Part shown: positions 1 through 11,300 of the stretch, piece after piece | Position numbering within the stretch: position 1 is the stretch's first letter | Layout of the letters: each line of letters opens with the position of its first letter | NCBI GenBank assembly: GCA_944472155.2 | Contig: OX235271.1 | Coordinates: forward strand, 93,323,256-93,387,255 | Source: Trichobilharzia szidati | Lineage: Eukaryota > Platyhelminthes > Trematoda > Strigeidida > Schistosomatidae | DNA: 64,000 bases | Reading direction: 5' to 3' | Program-made: the position numbers and the translations under genes | The notes under the pieces: model-generated | Databases searched by the model: none | What the model saw: only the letters and a program-made list of their open reading frames with translations | Told to the model about the DNA's origin: nothing

Positions 1-230
1 ACTGCCACCCGGTTAAATGGCCCATGAGTTCCAACTCCTACCAATTCACGACATCGCGTCACCACTAGCCAATGTCTTCGGCGATTATCTGTCCTCATGC
101 CCTACCAAAAACTAGGATGAAACAGTTGTCCAGTACTCCCTATAGGTTTTCTGATGGTTCTCTAACCGATGTCAGCCTATGATGTAATCCTGTAAACAAT
201 CAATCAATTCTCTACAAAAACCAATACTTG
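1..230 (+). repeat. SINE-like foldback family, partial copy
   Basis: Matches the right-hand part of the copy at 1040-1454 (e.g. taggatgaaac, tccagtactccc, and the end ccaatacttg). The left part lies outside the window. See 1040-1454 for the full structure. Confidence 0.7.
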
Positions 231-1039
231 ATTATTTTGTAATTATCTGTCGTCGTATTTTAATGACGCCTTAGGCTAATCGGATTGTCTTCCTTGTATC
301 AGCTGCCATACCATTTAGCCACACACACACACATTCTCCAGTTGTTGCTGTAGTAGTATTGAAAACTTTTGTGGCTTGTGTTTATCAATTTGTTTTCTTT
401 CCATTGAAATTGTCCAATGAAATTGAATCGTTTCATCACATGCCAGTCCATTTGAAAAAAAATATTTCATAAACATTTCTATGCTTCAACCAATTCATCC
501 TTTTGACCATCTGTTTTCGTATTCTTTTTTCGTAAGCGATAGCCTTCACCGTATATGAGGATTGTTATTTAAATGTTTTTTGAAGAAAACGCACGTCATG
601 ATCTAATATAAACCGGTGACCACACCTCCGTTGCCATTACATACCAGTTGGATAGTTTGCGAAAGAAAAGAAATAGATAAACACGAAAAAACCTCTGAAA
701 CTGGAACTTTTAAATCTTCCATTGTTTGATGTTAGTGAATCGAAAGGTTAGATCTGTTTTTGCATATTGACTCGTAGAACGGATGTTTCCATTATGCCTT
801 AAAGGTGAATCTGGTGTTATTTGATTGGTAATAGTGTCCGAGATGGTGGGTGCCTCAGTGAAAATGCATTTGCTCATTGGGATAAAGATATATCTAGTTG
901 ACTACTCCCACATAGCTAGTCCCAATGACTACCCGCCACCTTTCAAATAACACTGAGAAGATAGTTTTCTCTGATCCTTATATACAGAATAAATATACCA
1001 CTTATCTATCTAAAAAACCCTATTATGTAATAAAACGTT

Positions 1040-1454
1040 AGAGAACCATTGGAAAACCTGGGAGTACTACACAGCTGTTTCGTCCTAGTTTGTGACTCTT
1101 CAACAGCACGCACCCACCGGGGTTCGAACCCAGGACCTTCTGGTTACAAGGCGAGCTCGTAGACCATTAAGCCGCTGGGATCCGATCCAATGGCCAGCCC
1201 ATGAATTCTAACTTCTGCCAATTCACGACATAGTGCGACCCCTAGCCAATGTCTTTGGCAAGTATTTGTCCTCACACCTGACCTGCTGCACCCTACTGGT
1301 GACGACTTATCGAATCCCGGTGGGTGCGTACTGATGAAGAGTCACAAAGTAGGACGAAACAGCTGTGTAGTACTCCCAGGTTTTCCAATGGTTCTTTAAT
1401 GTCAGCTCATGATGAAATCCTGTAACCAATCAAATCCCTACAAACCAACACTTG
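1040..1454. repeat. Foldback short element with tRNA-like boxes and hammerhead-like motif in each arm
   Basis: The left arm (about 1040-1130) and right arm (about 1318-1408) are inverted copies: gagaaccattgg... against ...ccaatggttc, each with a tactcccag/ctgggagta block and gacgaaacagctg. Read on the minus strand, the left arm starts with a tRNA-like head (A-box-like ggcttaatggtcta, B-box ggttcgaaccc) followed by a hammerhead-like block (ctgttgaagagtc...ggacgaaac). The end sequence tccctacaaaccaacacttg recurs inverted at the start of other copies. Other copies: 1-230, 21949-22315, 38860-39075 and 39265-39620. Confidence 0.75.
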
Positions 1455-1469
1455 AATGTCAAAGATTTC

Positions 1470-1705
1470 ATGGGCTGATTGGAATTTTTTGGTTTGACCA
1501 CCACTAGCTCTTTTATAACCTAATCCTATGTCAGCTAACATTGCTCATCGAGGAAGGCGATGGCTAGGCAGGCATGCATATAACACATATCCTACCCATC
1601 TCAATCGACGTAGCTTCACAACTTCATCAATTGACTTTCATTCCTTACCTAAATCTCACCGCCTAATCTCAATATTAAATCGACGTGAATCTTCAATTCT
1701 GATGA
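1470..1705 (-). mobile_element. RTE-like LINE (family B) 3'-region fragment
   Basis: The minus strand encodes a degenerate form of the C-terminal segment ending HRLRWLGHVLRMP...HRLPRRAML that is clearer at 3110 and 19424. The plus-strand ORF at 1528 is its antisense shadow. It lies in the intron upstream of exon 1. Confidence 0.6.
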
Positions 1706-2145
1706 ATTCAGTAATCAATAAATACGTTGTATTTCTGTTTTTCAGCCACACTTTCTTCGTTAATAATTTCATGTGTATACACATGAATTAAATTATTCAC
1801 CTACGTATATTTTCATTTAAAATCTGTCATTCGACTTAAAGAATTTATCTGCTTTATTTATTCTACAGAAAAGTGTTTGGTGTCAGTTACATAAATGATA
1901 TGCGTGTGTGTATGCAGTGTTGTTGCGTTGTTAAATACTATTTTAACTAACTACATACATTTCTGCGATCCTCGTCATACCATTCATTATCTCCTATACA
2001 CGTATTCGGTACACTTCACAAGCCTATACAGAAAAACTTTTATCGTTTTCTGATATTAGAAGTGTTAACTGGTGATCTATTGCCTTTATAAATTGTTTGT
2101 GGTTTTCTACTTATAGATTAAAATATTTAAAAATATCTTTCGCCT

Positions 2146-2173
2146 CATAATAATAATAATAATAATAATTGTT
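2146..2173. repeat. (TAA)n microsatellite just upstream of candidate exon 1
   Basis: Seven or more TAA/ATA units, ending about 55 bases before the acceptor at 2228-2229. Shorter simple tracts also occur at 2638-2656 (TG), 8316-8331 (TG), 11408-11422 (ATT) and 33276-33293 (TA). Confidence 0.85.
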
Positions 2174-2229
2174 ATTAATAGTAGTAGTGGTATTGCATTA
2201 ATTATGATTAATTCGTTTGTATTTTTCAG

Positions 2230-2305
2230 CGCCCAACTCCATGTCTTTCAACCAAATTGCCATCAATTGGTAGTCTATCTCAACCGAATAATCCAATGAA
2301 GCGTA
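2230..2305 (+). CDS. CAMSAP: CAMSAP exon 1 of window (candidate)
   Basis: Twenty-five codons rich in Ser/Pro (RPTPCLSTKLPSIG...NPMKR). Preceded by a good acceptor (atttttcag) and followed by gtaagc. It ends after one base of a codon, and exon 2 at 4805 starts with exactly the two bases needed (a|tg = Met). There is no domain homology to lean on, so the call rests on splice signals, phase and composition. The opposite-strand ORF here is a shadow. Confidence 0.62.
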
Positions 2306-5300
2306 GTAAGCATCTTTCCATTTGTTGAATACTGTAATTTTACACCGTGTGGTTTTCCCTTTTTTTGGATCGGCGAAGTTAGTCATGCATTTTAGACAGC
2401 AGTTTAGATAGCCTAATCAAAGGCTTCAGTGCATATATAATATATATATGTATTAACGCAAATATTTCGTAATCTACTTGAATATTGAAACACCAAAACG
2501 ATACTACCTTTCCCTTTGTGAAAGATTTGCACATTTTGATTGATGCTTTTTGTGTTTACCTGCATTAGGTGTATCACTTCTGATCGCGGTGATTCGATAG
2601 GTTGTAAATTTAGTGATTCATAGCGTTTTACTTGTGTAGTGTGTGTGTGTGTGTTTATTTATCTTTCATTTGTGGTAGATATTTCACAGATCAGTTACAC
2701 GAAATTGTGGAAAATCTGTCGAAAAACATTTCAAGGTGTATATATATATTTATATGAAAGGAATGTAATCACTAGTAATCACAAATATTTAAAGAATTTT
2801 CCAAAAATAGGAACAAAGCGTATCTTGTTTTTCGTAGATAAATAATATCCTCTATTAGTGTGAAATGGCCCATACTTAACTGTCTTTACTTAAAGAGTCA
2901 CGATTACGTAAAGCAGTGAATTGTCATTTCTACTTTCTGGAGTTTTCTCTTTTTGTGTTGCTACATGGATAGATCTTATCCTTCTAGTAGGGGTTTCTGT
3001 TTTTTGGGGAACAGGTGTTCTGATCTAATTCCCGTTTAACACCAACCACTTACTATGGAATGGTTTAATTTCTTTCTTTCATCATAAGTGCCTGCGTTCT
3101 ATCTCCCGTGTGAAGTGGTATAATAAGGTGAGCAATATTGAGGTTAGGCGTCGAGTGCTAGGTAAGGAGGGGAAATCAATCGACGAGACTGTGAAATTAC
3201 ATCGACTGAGATGGTTAGGACATGTGTTACGCATGCCTAGTCATCGCCTTCCTCGACGGGCAATGTTAGCTGATACAGGGTCAGGCTGGAAAAGAGCTAG
3301 CGGCGGTCAAACGAAAAAATGGCACCAGTCAATGAAATCTACAACAGTTAGTTTAAGCCAGCCAGCCACGGGGAGTGTAGACTGGCTTCCTGGTTCGGGT
3401 CCTCGGGACGGTAAAAACCAATGGAAATAATTGCTGACATGGCTCAAAATCGTTCTCAGTGGCCCAGATGCATCCACTCCTTGTGACTTATGATTTCGAA
3501 TGAAACTGTTTTGTTCTTCGTTATTACTATTCCTTTGTCTCACACCCCTGTTTACTGCCTCTAATATGCATTTCTCCTACTTTCTTCTCTTGCTTTGTGT
3601 GCTACAAGGGGGGAGTGTGGCGACTTGAACTGGCGCACATATGTGCAAAGTTCTATGTCAAAAACAGACACACAGACAGGTTTAATTTATGCATCATGTC
3701 TCGTTTCTTAGTGTTTATAATTGGATGATGTGCTTGGATGTTAATTAGGAAAATATTCTGTAATCAGCTCCACACACGAGCGTGTGAATGAGTATATTCA
3801 CATAGCGATGGACATAAGCGGTGATTTATCCTTTTAAGTTCTTTACAGGATCAAATCTAACCACTCCAAAAACTATTCTATAGCTTAATAGTAAGGGAAT
3901 ATGGTTTTAATTATTCCACGAACTATCAGTTTGTTGATGATAGCGAGCTCATATGACGATTGCTATCGGTGAATACGAGATCTAAGTTTTGTGGCTTGAT
4001 TGCAGTTACCTCCAATCGTTTAGCATTTCATGTGGTTATTTGTTAAGGTAAACGAATATCTTCATGTATAAATGGGAAACCGTTGATGGGCAATAAAGCG
4101 TCACGTTTTTATTTCATGATTTTTTTCTACAAGTAAAACTTCTGATGAAAATATCACACTTCAATACTAAAAATGTCTTTCTATATACAAACATGGCATA
4201 GGTAAATCACGCATGTAACAGAAAGATTTGTGGGTTTGTGATATGATAGTGCTTCCATGTGACAACGAGACGGTGGTAATGTGTGTATTATAATATTCTA
4301 CAGTCGGCTTTTTGTTCAAAACTCAGGTGTCGTTCAAACCTTTTGTAGAATCATCGTAAAGGTATATCTTTAAAATTGAGATGACTAATGTGTCTTCAGG
4401 GAGTAAAGCTCAGAATGTCTAAAGCTGCATTTAACGACTCTACCCCACTATTCTCCTGCCTTGGTAACAAGCGAACATATATTTAACTCGATATTTCGGC
4501 GGCGGTGGAGTGGTGGTGTTAGTGTAGACCGTTTCGTTTTCCAGCTCCGATTTATTCCTGGTAGCATACCAGCTTTCTTAAATCCCCCTCAGGCGTTTAC
4601 TCAATAAGCACTTGCAGACATAAAATCGATTTAACTTCTAATCTTCTTGCTAAGTGCTTCTTATATCGTGTGTCTTCTAGAATAGTTTTCTTTTAAACTT
4701 CATTCTCTGAAATAAAACTTTAAAATATGCTGTTCTTGAGCATTCAGATTTTAATTTCATTATTCTCTTGTTTATCTATCTTTTTTTTATTTATTATACT
4801 TTAGTGGGAGCAAAATCACCTCGAATGAATTCTACTGGTGATATTAATTTGACACAAGTTACACTGCCATCACTACGATCTGAATTTGAAAAGCGTAAAC
4901 GTTCCCTATCCTCTGTTAATCCTGCAGATGTGTCCGAAATTTCCAAAATTGAAAAAGCGTATGTTGTACATTTATTTTTTGATCTTTTCAATGTTTTTGT
5001 TATTTTTTGTTTTCTTTTATCCTGTAAAACGAGATTGTTCTAGCTGATTTCCGGTTGCCTAATTAATGAACTGTGCTTCTTCCATTATGAAATGTCACTG
5101 TATTGCTCTCATTGATATTTTCAGTACATACTTCTGCTTCAAATCACCGAAAATACCCATTGAGTCTTGAAGAAAATAAAAGAAAATTCAGTGAAGAAAA
5201 TTTTTATTTATCGATGAAATCATCTCAACAGGATGTACAGTCGTATTTATATTTACCAAAAGTGTATAGTAGTCCGTTATGGAGTAATAGGGGAGGGGTG

Positions 5301-8300
5301 ACAATTGATATAATTACTTAGGAGTGGCTTCAAAAGTAAAAGAAATACAAGTTACAAATTGCGTTATACTCAACGGCATAAAGGAAGAAAGAGTTAGAAA
5401 TCTGAAAAGGTTAGACTTGTTGAGTGAGTAGAAAGATAGTTGAGTGTCCATTTAACAATTAAGAAGAGGGGGAGAAAACGTACGTGTGAGAGTGATAATA
5501 GTGAACTAATTATTATAGTAAAAGCCAACTAACCATTAAAAATAAAAAGTTTACAGGGAACAACTAATGAAGAGTTTATGACCATGGTGGAATAAGAGAC
5601 TGAACAAACTCTTTCTGTATGCAGAGTGTGGGGTTGTATTGAAGAATTGCCAACGCCTCTGCCATACACAAATGCCGAAACATGATGCCCTCTGTACCAT
5701 TTGGTCTCACCTTGTAGATAATCTTGAAAGATAATTCTGGTGGAACTGTGTGGCTTGAGTTCACTAATTGCTCGAAAATTGTACTGTCTTGCATTCTCCT
5801 TTTGTTAACCACGTCGGATAATGTTCAGAGATGCGTTTGGAGAGTGTACTCATTGTGCGCCCAATATAACTAGCACTACGTGGGCAAGTGGATTCATAAA
5901 CACATTGAACTGGCCGAAAGCGGCAGTTCATCCTTCACACATCCACTGTTTATTTGTCGGTTGTAGAAATTGATCCGTAGCTCAACCGAAAAGAAGGCTT
6001 GCTTCAGTTTTCTGGATAAGCGGATCTTCAGAATCTCAGCTGTGGTATCACCCTTAAATTCGACGTTCATCAATTGCAGTTTCTTCAGCACCATCTGGGT
6101 TCTTACGGGCTTTTGGTTTACTTTCATGTTTTTTTTCGATGAATCTTGAATGATATCCATTTACACTTGTTAATTGGATACTCTACTATGTTTCTTCTCA
6201 CTCAACAAACAACTTTAACCTTATCAAATTTCTAAGGCTTTCTTCCTCTGTGTAATTTATAACTTTTATTTTTACTTTTGAATCCACTTCTAAGTAATTA
6301 CATCAATTATGTCACCCCCCTATTACTCAATAATGGACTACTATATATTTTTGGTAAATATAAATACCCATTTACGCATTTAGAAAAAACAACAGATTGA
6401 GCGAAGAAATCTATTCCTTTTCAATTAGTTCCTCATCATCGTCTCTAATTGGACGAACGAACAGACAGATCAATATGCAGACGTTTGCACAGAAAACCTA
6501 CTTCCACTGGACAATGTACTCATTTCCTGAGCTTTGTACCTCTACAATACACACATAATCTGGTTAGATATCTGGTTCACCGGGCTAAAGTTATCTGTTC
6601 AAATGAGACACTGAACGAAGAACTCGGTAGTATTCGCGATCTACTAAGTAGAAACGGATATCCAACCAAATTCGTGAACAAACACATGAACTCAGAAAGT
6701 AAAAAGCCGAAGGTGCCAACTGTTCCCAAAAAATCAGTCTTCCTAAGATTACAATTCACGGGTGATGGCAATAGCGAGATATCACAACGTGTGTGAAGGG
6801 CCTTCAAAAGGACTTTCAACGCAGCTAAGCTATGTTGTATATTCACTAGCCGATCAATACTTAGTTCAAGAAATAAAGACAGACTGCCCTGTTTCGCCTG
6901 TTCCATGTGTATTTACCAGTTTAACTGCCTGTGCGGAGCTAGTTACATAGGGCGTACAATTAGGCAAGTTCATCGTCGAATTTCTGAACACCTCCCATCT
7001 TGGTTTGGCAAAGGTTCGAATAAAGCTATACACAGCTCAATACTAGTTCATCAAGTCGACTCTAACAAAGCTTTTAAAGTTATTTACCGTATATCACCCA
7101 ACCTCTCGCATGGTCTACGAGTACGACTTTTACATACAGCAGAGGCAATCGGAATTCATCTGAACAAGCCAAATCTATGTGTTCAAAAGAAATTTGTATA
7201 GCCCCTTTCTTTGCCATGGCCAACTACATAATATGTATTGTTTAAAACAATTTTTGTAACTGTCCTTTGACTTTATTGATTTTTTACAATTCTAGTTGAT
7301 TCTATTAACTTCTTTGTATTTTACGTAACTTTTCTTAGTCATCCTATTCTTTTGTCATCATTATTTTACAGATTTCTTGATTACGTAATAACGTGTTGCT
7401 AACGCCTAAGAATCAACTTATGTTGAATTCTGTAATTAATTCTCACCCCTCCTTTAAAACTTAAATATCTTGTTACTAACATGTATTAGTTAATTGTTTT
7501 GATGACCTTTAACCTCTTAATTTCACCCCTACCTATACCTAAAACTGATTAACTAAAATAACCACTTGATTGGTAAAAAATTTTGATGTAAAAAACTATA
7601 TTAGTGTAGAGACAGTGAATGATGAGGAACTAATTGAAAAGGAATGCTTATTTCTTCCTCAATCTGTTGTTTTTTCTAAATATGAATACGACTGTACAGT
7701 CTCTAAAGATGATTTCATCGGTGAATAAAAATTTTCTCCGCTGAAATTGTCTTTTATAATCTTCATGACGTACTTTTGCATGTAAGTGAATTATAACTGA
7801 CATGGATAAATGATACCATCTCATGTAGTTATGAGTTGATCACTTTTGGGGACAGTGTCTTAAGCAGTTAGTCTTGATACGTCGTGGGTTTTCCTTCCTT
7901 GTGATCAATCACATAATGCAGGTACATGTACTCAATGAATTCTGCTTCTTGAGTATATAGTTTTCGACATGTATACAATGCATCCAGTTTTCACCAGACT
8001 TATAATTCTCTTCTGCCTACACACACTTAAAGTCACCTTGAATGATCCAATTACAGAGCGAGTTACATAGAATAAAGCAAATATTTGCCTTGTGTTGTAA
8101 TATAAACATATCTAATGCTTAATGTTTTATATAACATCAGGTTTTTTTCCTCATTACTTGAACAATATTAACAATATATTAGTATATAGAATGATCTTCT
8201 TCCCTAAAGTGTATAGCGTCATTTTTTAAAGAATTATTTACGTATCCATGTTGCATCCAAAAGTATGCAGCTAACGTGCATATAAGCACTATGGATATTC

Positions 8301-11300
8301 ATACAACTGCATATAATGTGTGTGTGTGTGTGGAAATCTATATACATCATAATAATCAATATTTCAGGAATCTGTTTATTACTCTATTCATCATGTTAGT
8401 GTGAAAATACTTTGCAAACAAAAAAAAACAGTGCATATATAAGTACTAATTATATTGATATCAATCACAGGTCTTAATTATTTGAGTTCTTTTCTTTTCT
8501 TCTCTTACTTTTACTTTTGACCATACTTTTCAATGAAATCATGTGATCTAAGCATTTGATGAAGAAGTAAGGTAAAAAAAATTAGCTCCAGCATGCATAT
8601 CTTTATCCTATATGATATGTATATGCAAATGAATTGATAAGAGAGTGGAGTTGTAGATTATATCGCTTATGTATCTTTCTCCTTTGACACTTTCTCTCAT
8701 ATTCTGGTTTTTCATTCACTGGCTGGCAATAATGACTTATTTAGGAAAATTAGGAGTGGCTACTACTAATATTTTATTTCATTATCGTTCCCTTGGGTTC
8801 CTAGTGGAACATAGGGCTTCAACTGCACGTCTCCACTTGCTTCTGTCTTCTGCTGTACTTTTCACCTGCATCCATGTTAATCCATACTGTTTCAACTCCT
8901 CTTCACACGATCTCCTCCATGTCACCCTTGCACTGACGTCCCACTCACCGCTTCCCTTTCGGGTTCCACTCGAGCTATGGTCTGACGCGCGATGTCACCC
9001 AGCGGCCTCCTCAGCGAGTGTCCAATCCATCTCCACTTTCTCCTGCATATTTGTTGGGCGATTGGTTCTTGTTTTGTTTGTTCCCATAGTTTCTTGTTGG
9101 TGATTCTTTCCGGCCATCTGATCTTCAGTATAGAACGAAGACAGCTGTTGATAAAGGTTTGCAACCTGTTGGAAATATTCTTTGTGACCGGCCAAGTTTC
9201 TGATCCGTATAGAAGAACTGACTTGACATTTGTACTAAAAATCCGAATTTTGTTGTTGATGCGTGAGTGACGAAGATTTCCAGATTGGTGTCAGGTTGAT
9301 GAATGTATTTCCGCCTTTCCGATTCTCAATTTGACATCCTCGTCCGTTCCTGCTGTAGTTGAGACAATGCTCCCTAGATAAGTGAATGAAGTAACCTCTT
9401 TGAAATCCCTCCCGTTGATGGTGATTGGCGCTGGATGTTGCTGTTGTTGTTGTTGTTGTTGGTTGGTTGGTTATTTTCATAACCTCCGTCTTGTCTATGT
9501 TCACCTGGAGTCCTGTCTTCACCGGCTGCTTCTTCGACCAGTTTGTTGGTTTTGTCTTGTAAGTCTTCGATTTTGTGTGACATCAAACATAAATCGTCCG
9601 CGAAATCCAGGTCTTCTAGATTTTTCACGTTGGTCCAGGGTATCCCTGTCTTCTCGTTTCCCACTGTCTGACGCATAATCCAGTCCACCACAATTAGGAA
9701 TATCATTGGTGATAATAAGCACCCTTGTCTGACTCCTGTGATTACTCCAAACGCCTCGCTGAGTTTTCCGTTGTGGATCACTAGACATGTGCGTTTCGTA
9801 CAGCTGTTGAATAAGGTTGATGAATATTGGGTACGCCGTAGTACTGAGTAGTTTCCAAATTACTCGCGGTCAACGCTGTCGAAGGCCTTCTCAAAGTCTA
9901 TAAGTTGAGGTAGAGGTTTGATTGCCATTTCTGCTTTGTTCAATGATAATGCGTAGAGTTGCAATTTGGAATTTTTATATATTTGTGCGTTGAAGTTTCT
10001 GTAGCAATTTGGTTAAGTCTTGTGAGTGGAGTTGCTAGCACCACGCCCCAACCCTCCCTCTTAATCCGGGCTTGGGCCGGTTAGAAAACTAGTGAGCTAG
10101 TAATCTAGGCGAGGTTGGCCACTACTAATGTGAGTATCAATTGTTTCATGTATCCAGATAGTGAGCTATCAGTAGGATTTCCAACGGGATAGTGTAGCTA
10201 AGATGCCACAGGTGAAAATCAACAAATCAGCAGAAAAAACAGTGAAGATGGGACTTCAAATGAACATAGGGAAGATAGAAGTGATGAAGATACCTAATCA
10301 ACAACAACAACAAGCACCACTCACTATCGAATGAAGAGAGATCTAAAGGAGTTCACCTTTTTCACTTACCTAGGCAGTATCAGAACAGTGAGGGATGTCA
10401 AAGGCAGGATCGGAAAAGCAAGAAAGACCTTCATTAATCTGGGATCAGTGTGTGAGAAACAAAGCCGGAATTTCCGACACTAATGTGTTAAGTCAGTGCT
10501 TCTATCTGGTTCAGAGACTTGCCGCTGAAAGCATTTTCCAACAGCTTACTGCAGACTTACATCAACAACTGCCTTCGCTTAATCCCGAAGATCAGATGAG
10601 ACAGAAAGGGTTGGTAGCAAGGCACTGTGGCAACAAAACAATCAAGAACCTATCACCCAACAAATATGCAGAAGAAAGTCGAGATGAACTGGACACACGC
10701 TGATGAGACTGTTGAGTAGCATCATGTGCTAGTCCCTATAGTTAAGACCAACAAGTTGGGTGTGAGGTCGAGGGTGACATAGATGAGGTCGTGTAAGAAG
10801 GATCGTCCAGCCAGCCAAAAAGGATTACAGAGAACAGATTAAAATGGAGACGTACTGCTGAAGCTATATATTCAACTGCAAACCTAAGAGAATAATAATA
10901 ATAAAGGGAAAGTCTTTATGCTTACCTTCATAACTCTGTAGACACGTTTATTTCACATTAACTGGGGACACTAGGGCAATCTGTGAAGTTGGTAAACACT
11001 GTTCTGATCTATTTAGAGAATTCTTAATAATTTACTGGAAAGCTGAAGGGTAGCTGACGCAGTAATCACATACTTGATATGGCTTAAAACTAGTTGTAGT
11101 TTTGTCAAATCATTCCCACTTTGGAATTATAGCTCATACTTCTTTTTTCAATGTCTTCGTTTTCTTTAGTTTATTATGTAAGTCTTCGGTCGCAGTCATT
11201 ATTGTTGTATGCGTATTATCCTTCTTTTCTTGTTTATTACTTCTCAGTGTATTAATTGAAAAGGTTCTAAGGTGAACCAATAAGCAACTGTCATTTTCCC

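Noticed and set aside
5103..5321. Coding exon after exon 2
   Set aside because: Wrong phase for exon 2, and most of it is the inverted PLE end shared with 7685-7765.
8669..9103. 144-residue plus-strand ORF
   Set aside because: Antisense shadow of the minus-strand LINE family A C-terminal region (WRWIGHSLRRP).
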